64,000 nucleotides of DNA from Henckelia pumila (GCF_033568475.1 NC_133121.1:170129716-170193715); one strand, 5' to 3'. Positions 33,417 through 46,739 are shown, counted from the stretch's first letter. Notes: generated from the letters alone by a model not told the origin. Program-made: numbers and translations.

Positions 33417-36369
33417 TGTAACGACCCTCACTACTAGGCTATCAGACTATAATTAAAATAAAGGAAAATTACGGATTTTTAAAAATTTTGCCATGACCTA
33501 TTTGTAAAACAAATAAGCCATCAAGACTCAAACAGCAATTTAAATAAGGAAAAAAAATTGACTTCAAAACTTAAGTGCGTTAAACATAAACATGCAATCC
33601 TAGTAACCACCTCCCGGTTACAGCATAAAGTAAACTAAAGCATTTAAAATTAATTCCAACGATAATCATAAACTTGCAAAAGCGGAAAACGTACTTCAAA
33701 ACATAAGCTGTAGCACAGGGAATGCACATCCTGGCTATAAATACTACAAGATCTCAAATAATACTTCATTATTACAAATTTGATAACTGTGCGGAAACAT
33801 AAACTGAAAGGAAGCAACGGTCACTGGGCCTCGCACTACCGATGGCCTCATCCCAGTAGATCACGACCCTCCGTCTCCTCCACAAAATCCTCACCTGCAA
33901 ACATTCAAGCATAGTGAGTCTAAAGACTCAGCAAGCATAACTAGGATAATAACAAGGGTTTAAAATGCGTGATGCAAAAACTCAACTTAAACTGTAATAT
34001 GCATGAAACTAGAAAGATATAGAAATCATGCATTAATGAACTCACACTAAGATAAACTTTAACTTTCATAACATTCAACTTAGACTCATGCATAACTGAA
34101 AGACTGACATCAATGCAAAACGAGTCAACTAAAATTGTGAAACTTTAACTTTTAAACTTTTCTTTACTTTTTCCTCTTAGAAATCCGATCCCTGATTTGT
34201 GACCCTCTGTTTCGATCATGATCATGGCTGCAGTGCACTATGCCGGCAAGACGACGAGATTTCTCCCGACGAACTTAACCCCTCTATGGCAAGGAGACCG
34301 AGATGCCTCCCGATCCCACATTGCCCCTCTGTGGCAAGGGTAAACAAGATGTCTCTTGCTCCTTGCCTAACCTCTATAACCTCTTGGTGAGTAGACCGAG
34401 GCATCCCCCGGCCTAGCAACACCCCTCTTGTCACAAACAGATCACTTCATTCAAAAATATTTGCTTTCTTTTCCCTTTTCATTTATAAAGACTCAACTCA
34501 TACATTAAATGGCATGCAAACAAGTAAGCTTCCTTTTTCTTTATTAAACTCAAGAACACGTCAAATGCACACGAATAAGCAATCTTTAAGACATGAGACT
34601 CGAATCGAAAATGTGAGTTTAAGGTGGATGAGTGGCTGCCCCTAAGTCCAAAGAAGACAACTTACCCAACAAAATTCTCAAACTTGACTTAACTCGAGCA
34701 AGTAAACCGAAAAACCCTTAACTTTGTCATATCTTAACCAAAACCCGTCCCGCTTGAACCGACACCTCATAAACACTCCAAATTATCCCTAGGACCAGAA
34801 AGTAACCTCCAAGGATCACCCGAACATTACAAACCAAAAACATTCCCGGACAGCCCCTTATACTCTAAAAATTCTGCACTTACACCACAAACTTAAAAGA
34901 CTCATAACTTACTCAATACTTATCCGATTCGGGCCCATTTTATATCGACGCGACCACAACATCATGAACTTTACCATGGAATAGCCTAACCCTGCACAGA
35001 CCTCAGCCACGACACTGCCCTGCCCCGTGAACAGTGCTGCCCTGCACACTCACAACATCCAACTTACCTCTAACTCAAGAATTCAACCCCATAACTCTCC
35101 TTCCTCAACTTTTCTCCATACCAAACAACCAAACACCTCAAATAACCTCTCTTAGAACTTTTCCCAAACACTTGGGCTACACTCAATCCACACTTACACA
35201 ACACATATCAAGAACATCAATAATTAACCATCAAAACTCCAAAATGTTGAACAATCAATCAAGACCAATGCAAGACCAATAAATACTTCAACATCAATTA
35301 AATTTCAGCCCCTACACATGCAACATTTCGAAAATTAGGTCCATATACAATCTGAAATTTCGAATTTTGGCAAGAACAACCATATAATTCCATGTCAATG
35401 CACATATACTCAACATTAAATCACATAAACTCAACTCCCTAACATATTTAGAAAAAATCAGCCCCTAAACATGAAAAATTCGAAACCCTAACCTTCTAAC
35501 AACATGCATTCTCGAAAATATTGCAAGAAATCATAAGGGTGGGGGTAGATATTGCTTGAATGTGAGCCCAAAGGAGTAGCTACACTTGCCTTTCAACCTT
35601 TTACCCAAAAATTCAAAAATAAGGGGAGATGGAGGGTGGAACTCTTGGTCAAACTCCAAGCTAGGCTCCTTGTGGAGCTCCTCCGGCAGTGGGGACGGCG
35701 GCAGGCGGCGGCGGACGGCAGCTGGGCGGCGGCAGGAGGGGGGGCGGCGGCTTCTTCAAGGGAGAGGGGAGAAGGGGCGGCTAGGGTTAGGGTTTTGATG
35801 TTAGGGTTGGGTCTTGATTTTTAAATTGAAGTGTTTTAATGATAGTGTAAATTAAAAGTGTAGTGTATTGTGTGTAGTGTTTTAAAATTTCACTTGTACT
35901 AGCAAAAGTACTACTTGTACTATTAAAACTTTTTACCTCAAACTTTTTGCTATTTTCAAACTTCTAAATTTAAAATTTCAACTCTCAACATTTTAATTGA
36001 AATTCCACTAACCCGGATTTAATAAAATCCTATTTTATGGAAAATTTAGGAAATAGCCCAAGAAAATGATAAAATTGCTTTTTGACCCCTAAAAATTCAA
36101 AATTTGCATTTTTGGCCAAAACCCCTCTTTTACCTCTAACTTAAAATCTTAAAATTAAAAATCTTGAAAATAAACCACCGAAGCCCACCGTCGTCGCCTG
36201 CCTGGATAAAAATTACTAACTAAACAGTTCAAGGCATTTAATTCAAATAAGTCACGCAAGGCTAACTTTAACTTAAACTTAAACAATTAAATTCAAGAAA
36301 TTTAAAGATATAAATACTGAAAATAATTTTTGGCATGATTTTAGAATTTTAGAAGTTCTTGGCGTTACA
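33417..36369 (-). repeat. 3' LTR of the Tekay-type element (in element orientation)
   Basis: 2953 bp, TG...CA ends, near-identical to 41230-44183. It contains a GC-rich purine patch (35690-35790) with short telomere-like AGGGTTAGGG words. ORFs within are repeated in both LTRs and are not gene-like. Confidence 0.95.
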
Positions 36370-36383
36370 ATTCCTCCTTCCCT
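36370..36383 (-). other. Polypurine tract of the Tekay-type element
   Basis: AGGGAAGGAGGAAT on the minus strand, directly before the 3' LTR terminus. Confidence 0.85.
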
Positions 36384-36406
36384 AATAAGAAATTTCGTCC
36401 TCGAAA

Positions 36407-39400
36407 TTAAAACTTACCAAAAAGCTCCGGATATCGAACCCTGATATCTGCTTCTGCTTCCCAAGTGGCCTCTTCATCCGAATGGTTCTGCCATCTCACC
36501 TTGATCATTGGAATCGACTTGTTACGGAGTCTTCTCTCCTGTCTATCCAAAATCCGGATGGGCTTCTCCTCATAGGTCAAGTGAGGAGATAGCTGAAGCG
36601 GTTCCGAACTAAGCACATGGGATGGGTTCGAGATGTACTTCCTCAACATCGACACATGGAAGACATTATGGATCTTATCAAGGTTAGGCGGCAAGGCCAC
36701 TCTATAAGCCAGTACCCCTACCCTATCCAAAATCTCGAAGGGCCCTATGAACCTCGGTGCCAACTTCCCTTTCTTTCCAAACCTCATCATACCCTTCATG
36801 GGTGCAATACGGATAAAAACATGATCACCCACCGAGAACTCCAAGTCTCTCCTCCGGTGATCAGCATAACTCTTCTGCCTACTCTGGGCAGTCCTCATCC
36901 TGTCACGGATCTTAGCCACTACCTCGGTGGTCAACTGAACAATCTCCGGACCAAAGTCTGATCTCTCATCTATCTCATCCCACAACACTGGAGATCTACA
37001 CTTCCTCCCATAAAGTGCCTCGTAGGGAGCCATGCCAATAGTGGACTGGAAGCTGTTATTATACGCGAATTCCACTAGTGGTAGTCTCGACTCCCAACTA
37101 CCTTGAAAATCAATAGCACATGCCCTCAAAAGATCCTCCAAAATCTGAATCACCCTCTCTGACTGGCCATCAGTCTGCGGGTGGAAGGCGGTGCTAAAAA
37201 GTAGCTTCGTACCCATAGCGGAATGAAGACTCTTCCAAAAAGACGAAGTAAACCGTGGATCTCTATCAGACACTATGGAGACTGGAATACCATGTAGTCT
37301 GACTATCTCCCGGACATACAACTCCGCGAACTGAGTCATCGTGAAAGTCATCTTCACCGGTAAAAAGTGAGCCGACTTAGTGAGACGGTCTACAATAACC
37401 CAAATAGCATTTGAACCTCTCACTGTCTTCGGCAATCCCACAACAAAGTCCATGGTGATATTCTCCCATTTCCACTCAGGAATAGGGAGAGGCTTAAGCA
37501 ATCCGGCCGGTCTCTGATGCTCCGCCTTAACCTGCTGGCATGTCAGGCATTCTGACACGAATCGGGCAATGTCACTTTTCATGCCTGGCCACCAATAACG
37601 CTGCTGAAGATCCCGATACATCTTCGTACTACCAGGGTGGATTGAGTACGGCGACGTATGTGCCTCTGCCATGATAGTAACTCGCAGAGAATCACCTGCG
37701 GGAACCCAAAATCTACCTTTGTACCTCACAATCCCAGCTACCACAGCATACAAACCGCTGCCTTTCTCTTCGTCCCTCTGTCTCCACTTCCTGATCTGCT
37801 CATCAACTGACTGCGCTGCACGGATACGATCAAAAAGTGTAGTCTGCACGCTTAGGGAAGACAAACGCGGAGCCCTACCACTCGCATAAAACTCAAGACC
37901 GTACCTCTGAATCTCAACCTGCAACGGTCTAGACACTGACAAGGAGGGAAGCACTGCGGTCTTCCTACTCAAAGCATCTGCAACCACATTAGCTTTACCA
38001 GGGTGGTAGCTAATATTGCAGTCATAGTCCTTCACCAACTCTAACCACCTACGCTGCCTCATATTCAACTCCTTCTGGGTGAAGAAGTACTTGAGGCTTT
38101 TGTGGTCTGTGAAGATCTGACTCTTCTCTCCGTAAAGATAGTGTCTCCAAATCTTAAGAGCAAACACTACCGCTGCCAACTCTAAGTCATGAGTAGGGTA
38201 GTTTTTCTCGTGCTCCTTCAATTGTCTAGAAGCATAGGCAATAACTCTATCTCGCTGCATCAAAACTGCTCTCAATCCCAACTTGGAAGCATCAGTATAC
38301 ACCACAAAATCACCTTGCCCGGATGGCATGGTCAACACTGGCGCTGTCGTAAGAGCTTCCTTCAAAGTATCAAAGCTCCTTTGACACTCGGCACTCCAAA
38401 CAAACTTGGCGTTCTTCTTAGTCAATGCTGTCATAGGCACAGCAATGGAGGAAAAACCCTTGATAAATTTTCGGTAATAACCGGCTAATCCAAGAAAACT
38501 GCGGATCTCAGACGCGCTCCTCGGTATAGACCACTCCTTCACTGCTTGAACCTTTGAAGGGTCTACTTCCACACCGCTCTTAGAAATAATATGACCCAAG
38601 AAAGCAACTTTCTCCAACCAGAATTCACACTTATCAAACTTGGCCAACAACTTGTGCTCTCGAAGCACCTCAAGAACGGTCCTCAAATGTTGTTCATGCT
38701 CCACTCTATCCTTCGAATAAATGAGGATGTCATCGATGAAAACAATGACAAAGCGGTCCAAGTAAGGCTGAAACACGCGGTTCATAAGATCCATGAAAAC
38801 CGCGGGCGCGTTCGTCATCCCAAACGGCATCACAAGGAACTCGTAATGACCGTAACGAGTCCTAAAAGCTGTCTTCGCCACATCTGACTCTTTCACCTTC
38901 AACTGGTGATAACCTGAACGAAGATCAATCTTCGAAAAGACGGATGCACCTTGCAATTGATCGAAGAGTTCCTTGATCCTAGGTAATGGGTACTTGTTCT
39001 TCACAGTCACTCCGTTCAAACCTCGGTAGTCTATGCACAATCTTAGACTACCGTCCTTCTTCTTAACGAAGAGAACTAGTGCGCCCCATGGGGAGAAACT
39101 AGGGTGAATGAATCCCTTGTCAAGCAACTCTTGAATCTGCTCTTTTAACTCCTTCATTTCGGTAGGAGCCAATCTGTACGGTGCCTTGGAGATAGGCACA
39201 GTACCGGGAATCAAATCTATAGAGAACTCCACTTCTCTATCGGGCGGAATTCCCACAACATCGCTAGGGAACACATCCTCAAACTCCCTGACGATAGCCA
39301 CATCAGAAATAACTGGTCGCTCTGGCAGCTCTGTCAAAGATAAACTGGCTAGAAATGACTCACACCCACTAAGTACAAGCCTCTGAGCTTGCAAAGTAGA

Positions 39401-39786
39401 AATGACTCGGGTCTTCCTCAAGCTCTTAGCAGCCTCAAACCAAAACGGTTCCTCGCCCTCAGGCCTGACTAGTACTGACCTCTGCTGAAAATCTATCATC
39501 ACCGCATTCTTCGTCATCCAATCCATCCCAAGAATCAGGTCAAACTCTGGCAAAGGTAGCACTATGAGGTCTGCTACCACTGACTGACCCTGCAAAAGCA
39601 GTACAAGGTCTCTCACCAAGCTCCTGGTGGATAGCTCTTCTCCTGAGGGGATAGTAACTGAGAATCCAACCTCCAATTCCTCGCTCTGAATGCCCCTCTC
39701 AAGGGCAAAAGACTCCGATATAAAGGAATGGGTAGCCCCTGAATCTAATAAGGCTCTCGTGGCTACGCCTGCCACAACAATCCTAC
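36407..39786 (-). CDS. pol: Tekay-type pol: protease, RT, RNase H, integrase, chromodomain (exon 2)
   Basis: The minus-strand ORF reads from the splice acceptor at 39786; the first displayed codon, at 39775, is GTG, so no independent ATG start is needed. Domains: protease ([10 protein letters not shown], about residue 9 of the 1122-aa frame), RT (FIDDILIYS, about 345), RNase H (YTDASKLG), integrase (zinc motif [10 protein letters not shown]...CLTC; catalytic [22 protein letters not shown]), and C-terminal chromodomain ([16 protein letters not shown]). Chromodomains of this lineage are thought to steer insertion to heterochromatin. It has no internal stops and the motifs I checked are intact. 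Joined through the intron, it follows gag in frame. Confidence 0.93.
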
Positions 39787-40014
39787 CTGCATAGCAGTAG
39801 TTACAATGACAAAAAGGTTGAAGTTAAAACCACGAGTTCTACTTAGGCTCATTCTAATTCAACAATTCCCAAACAAGATACTATTCATGCTAAACAGTCA
39901 AAGGTCCTAAGACATGCAACAAGTTACTAGAGTAAAACCTCAAACAAGCAAAGACTTAGAGTCGCATGCATCAACGAACCTTTAACTGCTCTAACCCAAA
40001 AGTTAAGATATTAC
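39787..40014 (-). other. Predicted 228-bp intron between gag and pol
   Basis: On the minus strand the segment starts GTAATATC after CACAG and ends CTATGCAG before GTAGGATTG. It is T-rich like plant introns and holds seven in-frame stops. Removing it joins gag codon 332 plus one base to pol in frame, giving ...LLTG followed by [11 protein letters not shown], the continuity expected for this family. Unspliced RNA would give Gag alone, ending in a stop at 39971-39973. Splicing is predicted, not shown. Confidence 0.75.
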
Positions 40015-41011
40015 CTGTGAGAAGAGTAGTGTCTGGGTCGGCCTGCTCGGCCTCCATCACGAACACTCTGCCCTGCACGGGCCTCCTCAGCTCTGGACAA
40101 TGGGTAGACATATGTCCTGGCTTCTTGCACTTGAAGCAAACTCCAGCATCCTTCAAACACTTCCCAAAATGCGGACGATGGCAAAACTGACAAATAGGCT
40201 TCTCCCCAGCCTTGGGAGGAACCTGTCTCTGGGCCTGACGCCCCTGTGGTGCCTGCTGTCCCTGTTGTCTCGGGGGTCCAAGATACGGCTTCTTGCCGTA
40301 CTGCTGCTGCTGAGAGTGGCCCTGATGAGGGAAGGGCCTCTTGCCATGCGCCTCCGCGCTAATATCTCTCAGAGTCGGCTCGGACCTCAAGGCACGCCTC
40401 AGTGCTGAAGCATAATCAGGTGGCTCAGCCATCAGCACATCCCTACGGATGGTAGGTCGAAGCCCTACAAGAAAGTGCTCCAGCTTCTCTTTCTCATCAT
40501 CTCCAATCAACGGCACGAAATGGCAACCTCTCTCAAACTTCACCACAAACTGTGCCACCGACAAGTCTCCCTGTCTCAAGCTCATAAACTCCGTCTTCAA
40601 ACGGCCTCTCACATCAGCAGTAAAATACTTCTCAAAGAACAGCTTCTTGAACTCAGTCCAAGGTAGAGTAGCTGGGTCCACAATCTTCTCCATACCCTCC
40701 CACCAGAGGGCGGCATCATCCTGGAGGAGAAACACAGCACATCTCACTCTATCTGGATCTCCCAGCTGCATGTAGCGAAAGATCACCTCAAGGGAGCGGA
40801 CCCAACCCTCCGCTATCAACGGATCAGTGGTGCCAGCGAAGTCCTTCGGATTCATCTTCCGGAACTGTTCATAAACAGTCCCCATCCCAGCTCTAGGAGC
40901 ATCCGCATGGCGCTCGAGAATGCGGGCCAATCCCGCTAGCACCTGTCCTCCTACATCCTCCTGCGGTGGCGGTGGAGGCGTAACTGCACGCGGATCATGA
41001 CGACGAGCCAT
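39971..41011 (-). CDS. gag: Tekay-type Gag (unspliced form, 346 aa)
   Basis: The ATG at 41011 is about 205 nt inside the PBS and is the first long frame. The central retrotransposon gag domain spans about residues 55-200 (WVRSLEVIFRYMQL, ALWWEGM, FEKYFTADVR). A Gln-rich linker follows, then a CQFCHRPHFGKC segment and a CCHC knuckle (CFKCKKPGHMSTHC, about 296). The last 14 residues come from the predicted intron; the spliced product would instead continue into protease. Gag builds the particle that carries element RNA. Confidence 0.92.
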   Translation of the reverse strand: MARRHDPRAVTPPPPPQEDVGGQVLAGLARILERHADAPRAGMGTVYEQFRKMNPKDFAGTTDPLIAEGWVRSLEVIFRYMQLGDPDRVRCAVFLLQDDAALWWEGMEKIVDPATLPWTEFKKLFFEKYFTADVRGRLKTEFMSLRQGDLSVAQFVVKFERGCHFVPLIGDDEKEKLEHFLVGLRPTIRRDVLMAEPPDYASALRRALRSEPTLRDISAEAHGKRPFPHQGHSQQQQYGKKPYLGPPRQQGQQAPQGRQAQRQVPPKAGEKPICQFCHRPHFGKCLKDAGVCFKCKKPGHMSTHCPELRRPVQGRVFVMEAEQADPDTTLLTGNILTFGLEQLKVR

Positions 41012-41215
41012 CTAAACGCATTGAGAAAATCCAACATTCAAATTTCATGCCTTAGAAAATATTTTTACTTCAAATTTAAACTTCTCAATAACTCAAGAAA
41101 CTAATACATCAAAACTTAAACAGATAGAGACATTAAACTTAAATCTTACAGACTTTGAGGCGAGATCCCCTGAGTTTCAGCAACCGGCAGTAGGCTCAGC
41201 CCAAACCAAGACCGT

Positions 41216-41227
41216 GCTCTGATACCA
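41216..41227 (-). other. Primer-binding site of the Tekay-type element
   Basis: Minus-strand TGGTATCAGAGC, 2 nt from the LTR boundary at 41230; initiator tRNA-Met type. Confidence 0.92.
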
Positions 41228-41229
41228 AC

Positions 41230-44183
41230 TGTAACGACCCTCACTACTAGGCTATCAGACTATAATTAAAATAAAGGAAAATTACGGATTTTTAAAAATT
41301 TTGCCATGACCTATTTGTAAAACAAATAAGCCATCAAGACTCAAACAGCAATTTAAATAAGGAAAAAAAATTGACTTCAAAACTTAAGTGCGTTAAACAT
41401 AAACATGCAATCCTAGTAACCACCTCCCGGTTACAGCATAAAGTAAACTAAAGCATTTAAAATTAATTCCAACGATAATCATAAACTTGCAAAAGCGGAA
41501 AACGTACTTCAAAACATAAGCTGTAGCACAGGGAATGCACATCCTGGCTATAAATACTACAAGATCTCAAATAATACTTCATTATTACAAATTTGATAAC
41601 TGTGCGGAAACATAAACTGAAAGGAAGCAACGGTCACTGGGCCTCGCACTACCGATGGCCTCATCCCAGTAGATCACGACCCTCCGTCTCCTCCACAAAA
41701 TCCTCACCTGCAAACATTCAAGCATAGTGAGTCTAAAGACTCAGCAAGCATAACTAGGATAATAACAAGGGTTTAAAATACGTGATGCAAAAACTCAACT
41801 TAAACTGTAATATGCATGAAACTAGAAAGATATAGAAATCATGCATTAATGAACTCACACTAAGATAAACTTTAACTTTCATAACATTCAACTTAGACTC
41901 ATGCATAACTGAAAGACTGACATCAATGCAAAACGAGTCAACTAAAATTGTGAAACTTTAACTTTTAAACTTTTCTTTACTTTTTCCTCTTAGAAATCCG
42001 ATCCCTGATTTGTGACCCTCTGTTTCGATCATGATCATGGCTGCAGTGCACTATGCCGGCAAGACGACGAGATTTCTCCCGACGAACTTAACCCCTCTAT
42101 GGCAAGGAGACCGAGATGCCTCCCGATCCCACATTGCCCCTCTGTGGCAAGGGTAAACAAGATGTCTCTTGCTCCTTGCCTAACCTCTATAACCTCTTGG
42201 TGAGTAGACCGAGGCATCCCCCGGCCTAGCAACACCCCTCTTGTCACAAACAGATCACTTCATTCAAAAATATTTGCTTTCTTTTCCCTTTTCATTTATA
42301 AAGACTCAACTCATACATTAAATGGCATGCAAACAAGTAAGCTTCCTTTTTCTTTATTAAACTCAAGAACACGTCAAATGCACACGAATAAGCAATCTTT
42401 AAGACATGAGACTCGACTCGAAAATGTGAGTTTAAGGTGGATGAGTGGCTGCCCCTAAGTCCAAAGAAGACAACTTACCCAACAAAATTCTCAAACTTGA
42501 CTTAACTCGAGCAAGTAAACCGAAAAACCCTTAACTTTGTCATATCTTAACCAAAACCCGTCCCGCTTGAACCGACACCTCATAAACACTCCAAATTACC
42601 CCTAGGACCAGAAAGTAACCTCCAAGGATCACCCGAACATTACAAACCAAAAACATTCCCGGACAGCCCCTTATACTCTAAAAATTCTGCACTTACACCA
42701 CAAACTTAAAAGACTCATAACTTACTCAATACTTATCCGATTCGGGCCCATTTTATATCGACGCGACCACAACATCATGAACTTTACCATGGAATAGCCT
42801 AACCCTGCACAGACCTCAGCCACGACACTGCCCTGCCCCGTGAACAGTGCTGCCCTGCACACTCACAACATCCAACTTACCTCTAACTCAAGAATTCAAC
42901 CCCATAACTCTCCTTCCTCAACTTTTCTCCATACCAAACAACCAAACACCTCAAATAACCTCTCTTAGGACTTTTCCCAAACACTTGGGCTACACTCAAT
43001 CCACACTTACACAACACATATCAAGAACATCAATAATTAACCATCAAAACTCCAAAATGTTGAACAATCAATCAAGACCAATGCAAGACCAATAAATACT
43101 TCAACATCAATTAAATTTCAGCCCCTACACATGCAACATTTCGAAAATTAGGTCCATATACAATCTGAAATTTCGAATTTTGGCAAGAACAACCATATAA
43201 TTCCATGTCAATGCACATATACTCAACATTAAATCACATAAACTCAACTCCCTAACATATTTAGAAAAAATCAGCCCCTAAACATGAAAAATTCGAAACC
43301 CTAACCTTCTAACAACATGCATTCTCGAAAATATTGCAAGAAATCATAAGGGTGGGGGTAGATATTGCTTGAATGTGAGCCCAAAGGAGTAGCTACACTT
43401 GCCTTTCAACCTTTTACCCAAAAATTCAAAAATAAGGGGAGATGGAGGGTGGAACTCTTGGTCAAACTCCAAGCTAGGCTCCTTGTGGAGCTCCTCCGGC
43501 AGTGGGGACGGCGGCAGGCGGCGGCGGACGGCAGCTGGGCGGCGGCAGGAGGGGGGGGCGGCGGCTTCTTCAAGGGAGAGGGGAGAAGGGGCGGCTAGGG
43601 TTAGGGTTTTGATGTTAGGGTTGGGTCTTGATTTTTAAATTGAAGTGTTTTAATGATAGTGTAAATTAAAAGTGTAGTGTATTGTGTGTAGTGTTTTAAA
43701 ATTTCACTTGTACTAGCAAAAGTACTACTTGTACTATTAAAACTTTTTACCTCAAACTTTTTGCTATTTTCAAACTTCTAAATTTAAAATTTCAACTCTC
43801 AACATTTTAATTGAAATTCCACTAACCCGGATTTAATAAAATCCTATTTTATGGAAAATTTAGGAAATAGCCCAAGAAAATGATAAAATTGCTTTTTGAC
43901 CCCTAAAAATTCAAAATTTGCATTTTTGGCCAAAACCCCTCTTTTACCTCTAACTTAAAATCTTAAAATTAAAAATCTTGAAAATAAACCACCGAAGCCC
44001 ACCGTCGTCGCCTGCCTGGATAAAAATTACTAACTAAACAGTTCAAGGCATTTAATTCAAATAAGTCAAGCAAGGCTAACTTTAACTTAAACTTAAACAA
44101 TTAAATTCAAGAAATTTAAAGATATAAATACTGAAAATAATTTTTGGCATGATTTTAGAATTTTAGAAGTTCTTGGCGTTACA
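41230..44183 (-). repeat. 5' LTR of the Tekay-type element (in element orientation)
   Basis: 2954 bp. Differences from the other LTR seen near 41777, 42418, 42598, 42968 and 44069, plus one extra G in the run near 43550. Confidence 0.95.
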
Positions 44184-44188
44184 ATTCA

Positions 44189-46563
44189 GGCTATTGACCA
44201 ACATCGTGGCCAAGAATCTTCTTGCCAAGGCTGGATCATACGACAAGGTGACGATGGAGAAATTCCAATACATGGCTTGTATCGCCTCCAAAATCAACAT
44301 CAACTGGTCAGACATATTGTTCACTACCTTATGTGAAATGATCAGGGGAAAAGGGCAATCCGAGGGATTTGCTCTGCAAATTTGCCACATCTTGAGCGTC
44401 CTTGGAGTAGACTTCTCCAAGACTGAGCCTCTGCATCCCACCAAATGGCTCAACAAGTCTACAATCTTTAAATTTCTGAACAAGAAAGAGGTTGCGGTCG
44501 ACACTCTGCCTTCAACCGCAAGTGTTGTTGCTGTCACTCAACCGCTTTCAACAGTTCCGGTAGCAGCCAAACCAGCCCATACCAAGAAATCTGCCAAGCG
44601 TCAACTTATCATAGAGTCTGACTCTGAAGACGAATCACGTGAGAACGTTCCACTGATTCAAGCCTTCAGCAAGTCATCTCCTTCTGTCTCCAAAGCAGCT
44701 GTGTCATCCACGCCTGCAGGCGAGAAGAAGAGGCAGCACAAGAAGTTAAAGTCCCTTTCTGGACTTGCTCCTACCGTTCCAACACCAATTCTGCCAACGG
44801 TTGAGACTACTACCACTGCTGCTACTACTGCTCCACGTCCTACCAAGGGTGTGATAATCAGGGAAGGTGCCTCATCAACTCCAAAGGTCACTCTCGCTGA
44901 TCCCAAGGACAAAGGGAAAGGTGTGATGATCTACTCACCTAAGGCTCAACCAGCAGCTACTGTAGAGCTCAACTTGATCATCTCTCACGTTCTCCGCAAT
45001 GTCAAGCGTCACCTACAACGCTTTGACAGATGGCATCATTCCCGTACTCACCTGACGCTTGCTCAAATATTTCCTAAGTGGAAAGCTCTGAATGTTATTG
45101 AGCAAAAGATGCTTCTTTTTGCTGACACTGAAGACATCGTGGAGGCTCTGGGAAGAAGACAGCTCATCGACTTGAAGCTTCGAGGAAGCCTGTTATCTCT
45201 GTTGATTAATGAGCGTGTCAAGAACTTCAAATCCAAGAGTCCTACCGCCGCCGATGACTTTGTGATTTTGACTGGACTACAGAATAGTCTACGTCAAATC
45301 ACTCAACTACTTCAGCACTTCCAAGCTCTTAACAACGTAAAAACGACAGCTTCAGCAGCTTGTTTACAGGCTTATGGACTGGAAGCCCAGGTGATGATGA
45401 AGACTTTTCTTACCCAAGATCAGGGTGAAGAAGACGTCTCTGCTCTTACTCTTTCAGATGGGATTCTGACCGGTCTCATCACTGCTGACCTGTTTCAGCC
45501 ATCCACTCTAGGATCGATTGTGGGAGCATCTTCATCGGTCGACCCCGCCTCAACCGCAGTCCAAGCAGTAATTCAACCGGAAGCAGCTGTGACTGCTCAC
45601 TCATCTCCAGCGGCGACCGCTCACACCTCTCCCAGTCGTCCACAAGATTCTTTCGTAGTGATTGAAAAAGAGATTCCTGTCACCTCTGTGACAGAGGCTC
45701 CTTGTAGCAGTGAAGCAGTAGTGCCCCCAACAGAGATACCAAGCACTATTGTATCACTTGCACCTCCAGAACAGCCAGTGACTGATGCTGACCCAGCACT
45801 TCAACCGTCTCCATCTACTGAAAAGTTTGTGGAAGATCTCATAATGGATGAACCGAGTGCTGATCCTGCTACTCCACCAACCATCTTGGCTGCAGTCGAG
45901 ACTCTTACATCTCCAACTGTACCACTATTGGAAGGTCCATCAGCTAGCTCCCCAGCCAGATCACCAGCACCACATCATCTTGAGTCTGGCCCGGTTTCAC
46001 CAAGGAATGACACACAGAGTCAAATGCTTCCGACTGATGACTCATTAATTGAAGCCATGGCCGCAGCTCTGGATCACACTTTGATAAATAGGCTTCATGA
46101 GCTCATGCAAACAGTTCGATCCTTCTCACAAGACATCACAAACTCATCCTTATCGGTTGACAATTCACGCCAGACGATGATTCGGCATTTTGAGACCGTG
46201 TCTCGAGACCTTGCTCATATATCCAAAGAGATCACTGCCCATCATCGCACTCAAATCAAAACGCTCTCTACCGTCTCCGAACAAGTTGTCAGATCTGAAA
46301 ACCGCCTTCATAGGCAGTTGAATGATCGGATGGACACTATGCAAGCTACTCTACTTGCTCAACTAGATGCAAAAATTGATACTATGCAAGCCTGCCTTGG
46401 CACTCAACTCACTGAGATCATCCTTCGACTCAACCAAGGTGATGCCAAAAAGGGGGAAGAAGAGCAACGAAGAGCAGCAGAAGCAAGAAGACGTGAGGAA
46501 GAAGCCGACAGAAGAATAAGAGAAGGCGATAGGTCAGGAGGAGCCAGTTGGTTCAAAAGATGA
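44189..46563 (+). pseudogene. SIRE-B ORF3, remainder after the nested element
   Basis: 791 codons open to TGA at 46561-46563. This is the counterpart of the last four-fifths of SIRE-A ORF3, with the same basic clusters, Ser/Thr/Pro-rich middle and C-terminal coiled coil. Short in-frame indels relative to SIRE-A occur (near 44790 and 46505). An apparent upstream ATG at 44173 lies in the Tekay LTR and is not original. Confidence 0.88.
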
Positions 46564-46725
46564 ACAACTTGTCTCTTCTTTACTTATCGCAGCTGTATCT
46601 CATTTTGTTTTTCTTCAGTAGGTGTAATAAGAATGCTTATTGTAATTAATGAAATTCATTCTCTCAACGAAGTTCATTTTAATGCTTTCATATTGTTTTT
46701 GGAGCACTTAAGTTTTGTCATCACC

Positions 46726-46738
46726 AAAAAGGGGGAAA
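46726..46738 (+). other. Polypurine tract of SIRE-B
   Basis: AAAAAGGGGGAAA directly before the 3' LTR; identical to SIRE-A. Confidence 0.88.
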
Positions 46739-46739
46739 T

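Larger units (their letters stand above)
33417..44183 (-). mobile_element. Complete Tekay-type Ty3/gypsy chromovirus nested in SIRE-B ORF3
   Basis: LTRs 33417-36369 and 41230-44183 (2953 and 2954 bp), duplication ATTCA at 33412-33416 and 44184-44188. On the minus strand: TGTAACGCC...GGGTCGTTACA LTR, PBS, gag, short intron, pol with C-terminal chromodomain, polypurine tract. About five substitutions and one G-run change were counted between LTRs, the least divergence of any pair here. All reading frames are open, so the copy may be autonomous. Confidence 0.96.

Noticed and set aside
35780..35815. Telomere-like TAGGGTTAGGGTTTT
   Set aside because: Only about two imperfect units, inside an LTR; at most a telobox-like word, not an interstitial telomere.
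35552..35824. Gly/Ala/Arg-rich ORF, repeated at 43365
   Set aside because: Low-complexity GC patch in both Tekay LTRs; length changes with a G run and it is antisense to the element.
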